From: Clostridia bacterium
GTDB taxonomy: Bacteria > Bacillota_A > Clostridia > Oscillospirales > CAG-272
Direction of reading: 5' to 3'
NCBI GenBank assembly: GCA_017462445.1
Contig: JAFTRB010000239.1
Span: 1-7,367 of the forward strand
DNA length: 7,367 bases
The notes below the pieces were generated by a model that saw only the letters and a program-made list of their open reading frames with translations, was not told the origin of the DNA and searched no databases. Positions 1 through 4,985 of the stretch are shown in pieces. Position numbers and translations under genes: made by a program. Numbering within the stretch: position 1 is the first letter of the stretch; every line of letters starts with the position of its first letter.

Positions 1-72
1 TCGGCGGAAGGAAACGGCGGTAGTAAACAAAACCTAATGAAAATGGAGAAAACCGTAGGTTTTCAACCTTGA
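1..72 (+). CDS. Possible C-terminal end of a gene entering from the left edge
   Basis: Reading frame 1 is open from the window edge for 23 codons and stops at TGA 70-72, giving a tail that ends in KTVGFQP. A second frame is also open, for 11 codons, so the assignment is not certain. I do not recognise the tail. Support comes from context: an intrinsic terminator pointing the same way lies 24 nt downstream, which fits a rightward gene converging on smpB. The stretch also holds inverted repeats (GAAAACC 48-54 with GGTTTTC 58-64, and AAAACCTA 29-36 with TAGGTTTT 56-63) followed by seven T at 73-79, so it could be non-coding terminator sequence instead. Confidence 0.25.
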   Translation, partial: SAEGNGGSKQNLMKMEKTVGFQP

Positions 73-95
73 TTTTTTTAGTTCACATAAAAGTT

Positions 96-137
96 ATGGG
101 CGAGGCACAAATTTATTGCACCTCGTCCATTTTGTTT
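96..137 (+). terminator. Rho-independent terminator, possibly bidirectional
   Basis: ATGGGCGAGG (96-105) pairs with CCTCGTCCAT (121-130) in a 10-bp stem with one G-U pair. A 2x2 internal loop, three more pairs and a 5-nt loop close it, and ATTTTGTTT follows on the plus strand. On the minus strand the stem is followed by ATAACTTTTATG, so it may also stop transcripts leaving smpB, about 160 nt away. I see no gene in 138-291. Confidence 0.6.
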
Positions 138-291
138 ACGGTTATGCCTAAATGAAGCAGCCCCTTTGCTTATCTTCGTGCTTGACTAGACTTCGCCTTG
201 CTCGAATAAAACCGAAATACAACCGGCGATTCTGTAAAGCAGGATTTTATCTCTAAAGCAATTTCATTCGCCAATGCTCTCCGGAATAATA

Positions 292-759
292 CTAATACTT
301 CTCCTTCATAGCTCTTTCCATATCCCTGTTAGCATCGCGCCTTGCTATATCCTCTCGCTTGTCGTAGAGCTTCTTACCCTTACAAAGACCGAGCGCCATC
401 TTGACTCGCGAGCCCTTGAAGTAAAGAGAGAGAGGGACAAGCGTATATCCCTCTCGGGATACAAGACCTGTCAGCTTCATAATCTCGCTCTTATGCAAAA
501 GAAGCCTCTTTGGGCGGAGCGGATCCTTATTAAAAATGTTGCCCTGCTCATATGGGCTGATATGGATGCCGAGGGCAAACATCTCGCCCCCGTCGATCTC
601 GCAATAGGAGTCCTTCATATTCACAGTACCTGCTCTTAGCGACTTAACCTCTGTGCCAAAAAGCTCAATACCTGCCTCATAGGTCTCTATTACAAAATAA
701 TCGTGTCTCGCCTTTCTGTTCTCGGCTATGACTCTTGTTCCGTTGTTTTTCTCTGCCAT
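292..759 (-). CDS. smpB: SsrA-binding protein SmpB
   Basis: SmpB binds tmRNA (SsrA) and brings it to stalled ribosomes in trans-translation, which tags the unfinished peptide and frees the ribosome. It acts in the cytoplasm. The 155-residue product has the family's usual length and landmarks. These are an N-terminal NRKARHDYF block (14-22) running into [15 protein letters not shown] (28-42), HISPYEQGN (66-74), [11 protein letters not shown] (79-89), and the [10 protein letters not shown] block (128-137). The basic C-terminal tail [13 protein letters not shown] is the part that occupies the mRNA channel. I chose the ATG at 759 because GGAG lies 6 nt upstream and because the family begins near this point. 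A longer in-frame start at 816 would overlap the gene's own promoter. No tmRNA gene is visible in the window. The gene lies 81 nt downstream of spoIIR on the same strand. Confidence 0.96.
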   Translation of the reverse strand: MAEKNNGTRVIAENRKARHDYFVIETYEAGIELFGTEVKSLRAGTVNMKDSYCEIDGGEMFALGIHISPYEQGNIFNKDPLRPKRLLLHKSEIMKLTGLVSREGYTLVPLSLYFKGSRVKMALGLCKGKKLYDKREDIARRDANRDMERAMKEKY

Positions 760-787
760 ACCGTACTCCGTTGTGTTTAGTACATTT

Positions 788-816
788 ATTTTAGCATAAG
801 AAAATCTTAAAATCAA
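788..816 (-). promoter_or_regulatory. Sigma-A promoter of smpB
   Basis: On the minus strand, TTGATT (816-811) and TAAAAT (793-788) are separated by exactly 17 nt, with a TGC extended -10 just before the hexamer. Transcription would start near position 781, about 20 nt upstream of the smpB start codon. This suggests smpB is transcribed on its own, not only by read-through from the sporulation gene spoIIR. Confidence 0.7.
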
Positions 817-840
817 CCTGTTTTATTAAAATTTGCAGTC

Positions 841-1455
841 CTACTTATTCCCGAAGCGCGAAAGCGCGTCGCTCACAATTTCAAGCAAGCGGAATTTTAC
901 ATTATAGCCGCCGCCCTTTATAAGCGAAAGCTCCTCTTTTGTGTAGTCTATAACGGCGTCGTCCTCGGGCGCCTGCTCGGTGGCGAGGGACAGGCAAAGG
1001 GGAGGGTACATCACGCACCACCAGTTCTTCCCCTCCGCATTCCCAAGCAGTACACGGAGCGAGGAATAATAGCCCTTTGGAAGGGTAAAGCTATCATACT
1101 CACGTGTGTCATACCATTCCTCGGTGACGGTTACGGCAGAGGTATAGGAAAAGCCCTCCTCGGCTATCCATACATCAATGTCCTCCTTCATTTGGTCAAG
1201 TAATAGGGCAGCATTGTTCTTCGCCTCGTCAATTCCTCCCGTCGCCTTTAGCTCCTCGCCATATTTTTCAAGCAGCTTGTCCCGAATAATAAGCTTCAGC
1301 CTCTGATCCTCCTCCGTGTCCGAGTTTGCCAGGATATGTAGCCTGAGCGTGTCATCATATATTGCCGCGTCACTGTCGGTAGGGAGCAGGGCAATTACCG
1401 CAAGCGACAGAGCAATAACGGTTAGTGTAGTAAATAAATCCTTAATTATTTTCAT
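841..1455 (-). CDS. spoIIR: Stage II sporulation protein R (SpoIIR)
   Basis: In Bacillus, SpoIIR is made in the forespore under sigma-F, is secreted into the space between the two compartments, and triggers the SpoIIGA protease to cut pro-sigma-E in the mother cell. The 204-residue protein has one N-terminal hydrophobic segment (about 8-24, signal or anchor). The family's LRLHILANSD motif follows at 37-46, continuing as EEDQRLKLIIRDKLL (48-62). The second conserved block is YDSFTLPKGYYSSLRVLLG (120-138) with NWWCVMYPPLC (144-154). Length and motif order match full-length SpoIIR. The ATG is supported by AAAGGAG 7 nt upstream. The gene is divergent from the GH88 gene and lies upstream of smpB. 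Its presence is the best evidence here that the host forms endospores. Confidence 0.95.
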   Translation of the reverse strand: MKIIKDLFTTLTVIALSLAVIALLPTDSDAAIYDDTLRLHILANSDTEEDQRLKLIIRDKLLEKYGEELKATGGIDEAKNNAALLLDQMKEDIDVWIAEEGFSYTSAVTVTEEWYDTREYDSFTLPKGYYSSLRVLLGNAEGKNWWCVMYPPLCLSLATEQAPEDDAVIDYTKEELSLIKGGGYNVKFRLLEIVSDALSRFGNK

Positions 1456-1538
1456 ATCAATCTCCTTTGCCCAAGTATTGACAGGGGAGGGAAAAGCTAT
1501 TCACTTAATTTTTATTTACCGTTATTGGTTATTTTTGG

Positions 1539-1567
1539 TTGACTTTTACCTTGATATATGTTAAAAT
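1539..1567 (+). promoter_or_regulatory. Sigma-A promoter of the GH88 gene
   Basis: TTGACT (1539-1544) and TAAAAT (1562-1567) are separated by 17 nt, with a TG at 1559-1560 giving an extended -10. Transcription would start near 1574, about 25 nt before the GH88 ATG. It is close to consensus and should be strong unless repressed. It occupies the same DNA as the candidate spoIIR promoter on the other strand. Confidence 0.75.
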
Positions 1568-1569
1568 GC
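1542..1569 (-). promoter_or_regulatory. Candidate sigma-F promoter of spoIIR
   Basis: On the minus strand GCATT (1569-1565) is followed, after 14 nt, by GGTAAAAGT (1550-1542). The sigma-F consensus in Bacillus is roughly GYATA, 14-16 nt, GGNNANANT. The -10 fits all fixed positions and the -35 fits four of five. Transcription would begin about 80 nt upstream of spoIIR, a known sigma-F target in Bacillus. The motif is short and degenerate, so this rests partly on knowing the regulon. Confidence 0.4.
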
Positions 1570-1581
1570 AATTGATATCAA
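1551..1581. promoter_or_regulatory. Repeated TTGATAT / palindrome over the GH88 start site, possible operator
   Basis: TTGATAT occurs at 1551-1557 and again at 1572-1578, 21 bp apart (two helical turns). The second copy is part of the perfect palindrome TTGATATCAA (1572-1581), which covers the predicted transcription start. Direct repeats at this spacing suit an AraC-type protein, while a palindrome suits a dimeric repressor. The sequence is A/T-rich, so chance is possible. Confidence 0.3.
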
Positions 1582-1598
1582 ATAAAAGGAGATAGGCT

Positions 1599-2786
1599 AT
1601 GATTCCTAACATTCCCGAAATTAAGAACCCCGAAAAATACGGCGAGTTTGACCTCCCTCGCGAAAAGCTGGAGTACGCTCTTGCCGAGGCACTCAAGAAG
1701 GTAGATAAGTGTATAGACCAGGTTGGCTACCTCTTCCCCAACGAGTACAGTGTTGGAAATGTATACAAGACTGTTGAGAATGTATTTGGCTGGGGCAACG
1801 GCTTCTGGTCAGGTATTCTCTGGCACGCATATCAGCTCACAGGCAACGAGAAGTATAAGGATACCGTTCTCGGTCAGATTCCCAGCTACACCAAGAGAAT
1901 TACCGAAAAGATAGGTGTAAACCATCACGATATGGGCTTCCTCTTCACCCCCTCCTGCGTAGCAGCATACAAGCTTTGCGGAAACGAGGAGGCAAGAGAT
2001 GCTGCAATCAAGGCCGCTGACCACCTCTGCACCCGTTATCAGGAGAAGGGACAGTTCATTCAGGCGTGGGGTAATGTAGACGATCCCAAGTCCTACCGCC
2101 TTATCATAGACTGCCTCCTTAACATTCCGCTTCTTTATTGGGCAAGCGAGGTAACAGGAAACCCCAGATATGACGAGATTGCCTGGAACCACTTCAACTC
2201 CACAATCGAGGTTTGCTGCCGCCCTGATGCCAGCACCTATCACACCTACTACTTTGACCCTGCAACCGGCGCTCCCCTCGAGGGCAAGACTCACCAGGGC
2301 GCATTCGATGACTCGGCTTGGGCAAGAGGACAGACCTGGGGCATCTACGGTCCTATGCTTACCTACATATACAAGAAGAGCGATAAGGCCCTCCAAGTAA
2401 CCAAGGCAACCATCAACTACTTCCTCAATAACCTCCCCTCCGACTACATTGCATATTGGGATCTCTGCTTCCAGGATGGCTCCACCGAGCCTCGTGACAC
2501 CTCCTCCAACGCAATTGCGCTTTGCGGTATGCTGGAGATTATCAAGCATATGGATGAGAGCGATCCTCTCCGTCAGATCTACATCAACGCAAGCAAGATT
2601 ATTATGAACGCGCTTATCGATGGAGCGATTTCCAAGGATGTTCCCGAGTCCAACGGTCTCCTTCTTCACCAGACCTACGCTCTTCCTCAGGGCATCGGCA
2701 TCGACGAGCATAATATCTGGGGTGACTATTTCTATATGGAGGCTCTGCACAGAATGCTCGATCCCGAATGGGAGCTTTATTGGTAA
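1599..2786 (+). CDS. Glycoside hydrolase family 88 unsaturated glucuronyl hydrolase
   Basis: The family removes the 4,5-unsaturated uronic acid from the non-reducing end of oligosaccharides made by polysaccharide lyases, by hydrating the double bond. No signal peptide is present, so it should work in the cytoplasm on imported oligosaccharides. The 395 residues match GH88 length. HHDMGF (109-114) carries D111, and the IIDCLLNIPLLYWA segment (169-182) carries D171. These correspond to the two catalytic aspartates (D88 and D149) of the Bacillus sp. GL1 enzyme, with nearly the same spacing. The aromatic-rich block SAWARGQTWGIYG (239-251) and the C-terminal EHNIWGDYFYMEAL (370-383) are also family-like. 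GGAG lies 7 nt before the ATG. Lysine is AAG in 22 of 23 cases, which suggests strong expression. The related GH105 is the main alternative. The sugar (host glycosaminoglycan or plant/microbial uronide) cannot be read from the sequence, and no lyase or transporter is adjacent. Confidence 0.9.
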   Translation: MIPNIPEIKNPEKYGEFDLPREKLEYALAEALKKVDKCIDQVGYLFPNEYSVGNVYKTVENVFGWGNGFWSGILWHAYQLTGNEKYKDTVLGQIPSYTKRITEKIGVNHHDMGFLFTPSCVAAYKLCGNEEARDAAIKAADHLCTRYQEKGQFIQAWGNVDDPKSYRLIIDCLLNIPLLYWASEVTGNPRYDEIAWNHFNSTIEVCCRPDASTYHTYYFDPATGAPLEGKTHQGAFDDSAWARGQTWGIYGPMLTYIYKKSDKALQVTKATINYFLNNLPSDYIAYWDLCFQDGSTEPRDTSSNAIALCGMLEIIKHMDESDPLRQIYINASKIIMNALIDGAISKDVPESNGLLLHQTYALPQGIGIDEHNIWGDYFYMEALHRMLDPEWELYW

Positions 2787-2823
2787 GTCACTAAAGCTTT
2801 TTAATCGAAAAATAAATAAAAGT

Positions 2824-2861
2824 GACCCGGGTGGCTATAAATGTAGTCGCCCGGGCTTTTT
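2824..2861 (+). terminator. Terminator of the GH88 gene (repeat copy 1)
   Basis: CCCGGGTGGCTA (2826-2837) pairs with TAGTCGCCCGGG (2844-2855) in a 12-bp stem with two G-U pairs and a 6-nt loop, followed by C and five T. It begins 38 nt after the GH88 stop codon. The whole 38 nt, including the unpaired loop, recurs exactly at 3939-3976. Confidence 0.92.
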
Positions 2862-3006
2862 AATGTAAATTGCGCACTTGCGGCAAGGATTGTGTCTATT
2901 GCGCACAATTTCTTGATGTTAAACTTGAATGAATATAAAAATGCACAACCGAGTTACCGTTGCCTTATGCAAAAGGGAGAAATTTGCTATTTCGCAAGAA
3001 ACAACC
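2862..3006. other. A/T-rich intergenic stretch without a clear gene
   Basis: I see no supportable gene here; together with 3007-3318 it forms a gap of about 450 nt. It holds two direct copies of TTGCGCAC (2870-2877 and 2899-2906, 29 bp apart) and a small CTTG/CAAG hairpin at about 2877-2887. A related ATGCGCAATG lies further right, near 3046-3055. Their role is unknown. Confidence 0.3.
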
Positions 3007-3035
3007 TTGTGGCTTATATTGAACTGTGATATAAT
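3007..3035 (+). promoter_or_regulatory. Candidate sigma-A promoter with extended -10
   Basis: TATAAT (3030-3035) is a perfect -10, with a TG at 3027-3028 giving an extended -10. The -35, 17 nt upstream, is weak (TTGTGG, 3007-3012). Transcription would start near 3042, about 40 nt before the small ORF at 3084, and could continue into the membrane-protein gene at 3319. Confidence 0.6.
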
Positions 3036-3083
3036 AAAAATAGAAAATGCGCAATGTTCTATATAAATAGGGGGAAATCATTA

Positions 3084-3179
3084 ATGGTTTCTTTAAGTAA
3101 GTATAGCAGCTTTGTCAGTAATTTATATTCTGTTGTCAGTATGGCAAGAGCGCTCATTGTCTCGGTATTATTGCCTTGA
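3084..3179 (+). CDS. 31-codon ORF, possibly the start of a broken membrane-protein gene
   Basis: An ATG at 3084, with AGGGGG 9 nt upstream and a good promoter before it, opens a 31-residue frame that starts MVSLSKYSSF and ends LIVSVLLP. I do not recognise it. Just after the middle, a different frame reads LGIIALTILTTSYIHSN followed by MHYFLAWLFV up to a stop at about 3243. After that stop the same frame is open again (YIPLYYSTLFEPITIL) through 3318. Joined, these would make a small membrane protein with hydrophobic segments, so the region may be a gene decayed by a frameshift and a stop. It could equally be a short leader peptide, or an untranslated leader with chance ORFs. Confidence 0.3.
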   Translation: MVSLSKYSSFVSNLYSVVSMARALIVSVLLP

Positions 3180-3204
3180 CTATATTAACGACATCCTATA
3201 TACA
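3176..3204 (+). promoter_or_regulatory. Candidate sigma-A promoter for the gene at 3319
   Basis: TTGACT (3176-3181) and TATACA (3199-3204) are 17 nt apart. Transcription would start near 3211 and leave a leader of about 108 nt before the ATG at 3319. That leader contains a 7-bp inverted repeat, TAATACA (3242-3248) with TGTATTA (3255-3261). Confidence 0.4.
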
Positions 3205-3318
3205 CAGCAATATGCACTATTTTTTGGCGTGGCTTTTTGTGTAATACATTCCTTTGTATTATAGCACATTATTTGAGCCAATTACGATCTTAAAACAATC
3301 AGAATGGAGGAGAAGGGT

Positions 3319-3831
3319 ATGGATGAAAAGAATCATTTTGTCTTTAGACCATATCGAATTTACGGTTGGTTTATTACACTGATGTATATCGTCTTGATAA
3401 TAGTATTGGCGCCTATTGGGCAGCTTATAAATCCTTTTAATCCAACCTTGGTAATATCATTTTTTATCATAGGTATTCTTCTAATTTTTTTCATAAAGAA
3501 ATTATATGATGCATATAGCACAACGATTGTTTTTGATACTGTTGGAATACAAATATTTGAAGGCGTACGAGGCGAATATAAGCATTATGACTGGGATCAG
3601 CTTGCATATGCGTACTTTGCCAGGAATTTTAAGGCTGCCTCGCTTCTTGTTCTTTCACCCGAGCCGCTTGAGCAAAAGCAAGTGAAACAATATGTTGGGA
3701 AATGGAGTTGGTCTTTTGCGCGGACGCGTATAGATTCGGTAGTTGTGATAGCGGTTGATCATTTTCCCCAAAATATAGACTTAAAAGAATTTCTTTGTAA
3801 TCGGGTTAAAACAATAAAGTCCTTTGATTAA
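3319..3831 (+). CDS. Hypothetical two-TM membrane protein with PH-like C-terminal domain
   Basis: This 170-residue protein has two hydrophobic helices near the N-terminus (about 14-34 and 43-63) joined by a short loop containing NPFNP. A soluble part of alternating beta-strand character follows (about 66-165), including a TTIVFDTVGIQIFEGV strand pair and a YDWDQLAYA stretch. This layout resembles small bacterial membrane proteins of the bPH/YcxB-like kind, whose role is unknown. The fold assignment is an inference from pattern, not a motif match. The start at 3319 is preferred over the ATG at 3304 because GGAGGAG (3306-3312) lies 6 nt before it; the upstream ATG overlaps that ribosome site. 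Lysine codons are mixed (6 AAG, 5 AAA) and A/T-ending codons are common, unlike the GH88 gene. The gene stands alone, between two identical terminators, so it may have arrived separately or simply be weakly expressed. Confidence 0.75.
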   Translation: MDEKNHFVFRPYRIYGWFITLMYIVLIIVLAPIGQLINPFNPTLVISFFIIGILLIFFIKKLYDAYSTTIVFDTVGIQIFEGVRGEYKHYDWDQLAYAYFARNFKAASLLVLSPEPLEQKQVKQYVGKWSWSFARTRIDSVVVIAVDHFPQNIDLKEFLCNRVKTIKSFD

Positions 3832-3938
3832 AGTTTAATCATATTTGAGCTTGAGTGCTTTTACGATATTACTGATTGAAGATTTTGAATGGGTAATATA
3901 AACATCGCTTTCGCGTTCCTGTGAAATCGGTAAAAATA

Positions 3939-3977
3939 GACCCGGGTGGCTATAAATGTAGTCGCCCGGGCTTTTTT
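3939..3977 (+). terminator. Terminator after the membrane-protein gene (repeat copy 2)
   Basis: The stem is CCCGGGTGGCTA (3941-3952) with TAGTCGCCCGGG (3959-3970), the same loop as at 2838-2843, then C and six T. Positions 3939-3976 equal 2824-2861 base for base. It begins 107 nt after the stop at 3831, and I see no gene in that gap (3832-3938). It also separates rightward transcription from the oncoming regulator gene. Confidence 0.9.
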
Positions 3978-3978
3978 A

Positions 3979-4010
3979 TCGGAAAATCTCCAAGGCAAGC
4001 CTCGGAGATT
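3979..4010 (-). terminator. Terminator of the AraC-family regulator gene
   Basis: AATCTCC (3985-3991) pairs with GGAGATT (4004-4010). After one mismatch, AGG pairs with CCT around a CAAG loop. On the minus strand, ATTTTCC follows the stem. It lies just 6 nt past the regulator's stop codon, back to back with the rightward terminator at 3939-3977. The T-run is short, so it may be modest. Confidence 0.6.
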
Positions 4011-4016
4011 AAATAG

Positions 4017-4835
4017 CTATTTATTATCGCCCTCGCACATTTTCTTAAACTCCCTCGGCGACTTACCTGTAAACTGCTTAAAGGTTGTAAAGAAGGAGGT
4101 TGACGAACCGAAGCCTGATAGCTCACCGACGAGGGAAACGCTCATACCCTGGCAAAGCAATGCCTTTGCGTAGCCAACCTTCAGGGAATTTAACCTGCTT
4201 GTAAAGCTTTCGCCAAAGGTTCTTTTGAATAACTCGCTGAAGTATGTAGGGTTAAAGCCAGCCTCGCGCGCTACATCGGTAAGGGAGGGGTTTTCTCTGT
4301 AATGCTCGTTGATATATGCAACAGCCTTTCGCATTGAGCCAAGAGTGTTTGAAGCAAGTGAGGGCTGCTCCATAGGGCCCAGAAGCATTGTAAAAATGCA
4401 GGTTACAAGCTCTGCCGAGCATCCACCGCCAGGGGTATAGCATTCGTAGGCAAGCATCTCTGAAAGAATTGACACCTTTTGCAGAAGCACCTCGTCAATG
4501 GTAAATATGCTTCGCCCCTTCATTCCTGCCAAAACGCCCAGATGCTTATCCGTCATATATCTTTCGTCTATATTGATATTATAAATCGTCAGCTTTTCAT
4601 CAACCAATATACTGTGGTTGTCGGTTGGGGTAAGTATGCACACCGAGCCGCGGGATATCGGGTGTCTTTCGCCGTTTAATAAATTTGCGCCCCTGCCCGC
4701 AAGAATGATTTCAATTTCATAGAAATAGTGTGAATGAAGGCGGTAATCCTTGTGGATATTATAATACCTACCGCGAATGGGAATAGCAAGACCCTTGGTA
4801 TTCATGTGTTGCTTTTCGGGTGTTATAGTTACCAT
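4017..4835 (-). CDS. AraC-family transcriptional regulator with N-terminal cupin
   Basis: The 272-residue protein has two parts. The first is a cupin-like sensor domain (about 15-90) with the LHSHYFYEIEIILAG motif (33-47), the H-x-H...E pattern of sugar-responsive AraC proteins. The second is a C-terminal DNA-binding domain with two helix-turn-helix units: SLTDVAREAGFNPTYFSELF (184-203) and SVSLVGELSGFGSSTSFFTTF (232-252). It ends with the FTGKSPREFK signature. Such proteins usually activate nearby carbohydrate genes when a sugar binds the cupin. The start at 4835 is chosen because AAAAGGAG lies 7 nt upstream; the in-frame ATG at 4853 is 18 nt further out and overlaps that site. The gene is divergent from the GH20 gene, its most likely target; GH88 is a possible second target. 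The inducer is unknown. Confidence 0.92.
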   Translation of the reverse strand: MVTITPEKQHMNTKGLAIPIRGRYYNIHKDYRLHSHYFYEIEIILAGRGANLLNGERHPISRGSVCILTPTDNHSILVDEKLTIYNINIDERYMTDKHLGVLAGMKGRSIFTIDEVLLQKVSILSEMLAYECYTPGGGCSAELVTCIFTMLLGPMEQPSLASNTLGSMRKAVAYINEHYRENPSLTDVAREAGFNPTYFSELFKRTFGESFTSRLNSLKVGYAKALLCQGMSVSLVGELSGFGSSTSFFTTFKQFTGKSPREFKKMCEGDNK

Positions 4836-4867
4836 AGATTCACTCCTTTTCATAAATAGTTTAACAT

Positions 4868-4873
4868 ATTATA
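4868..4873 (-). promoter_or_regulatory. Candidate -10 of the AraC regulator promoter
   Basis: On the minus strand TATAAT occurs here, 32 nt upstream of the chosen start codon. No good -35 stands 16-18 nt before it; TTGGTT lies about 20 nt away. The promoter is therefore weak or needs help, which is usual for regulators of this class. Confidence 0.4.
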
Positions 4874-4950
4874 AACCGAATTTCAATATTAAAAACCAAA
4901 AAAACGGAATATTTTGCCGATAAATATAACAGTAAATAATCATTATGTTA

Positions 4951-4959
4951 TGATATAAT
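4951..4959 (+). promoter_or_regulatory. Extended -10 promoter of the GH20 gene, no clear -35
   Basis: TGATATAAT (4951-4959) is a perfect extended -10. The -35 position 17 nt upstream reads AGTAAA, far from TTGACA. Transcription would start near 4966, about 20 nt before the GH20 ATG. A strong -10 with a missing -35 is typical of promoters that an AraC-type activator switches on, and such a gene is divergent from it. Confidence 0.55.
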
Positions 4960-4985
4960 AAAATAAAAATTATTTTGGAGGTCCT

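Noticed and set aside
1..291. A tmRNA (ssrA) gene near smpB, which is a common neighbour
   Set aside because: I find no tRNA-like ends with a CCA 3' terminus and no tag-peptide reading frame ending in AA.
274..639. 121-codon plus-strand frame opposite smpB
   Set aside because: It overlaps almost all of smpB, which carries strong family motifs, and its product looks like nothing known.
1809..2750. 313-codon open frame on the minus strand, antisense to the GH88 gene
   Set aside because: It lies entirely inside a clearly identified gene whose strong codon bias keeps the opposite frame free of stops. It has no family motif and is most likely a by-product.
2824..3977. The repeated 38-mers as ends of a transposon
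   Set aside because: They are in direct orientation, each is a fully formed terminator placed after a gene, and the segment between them encodes no transposase or integrase and shows no target-site duplication that I can find.
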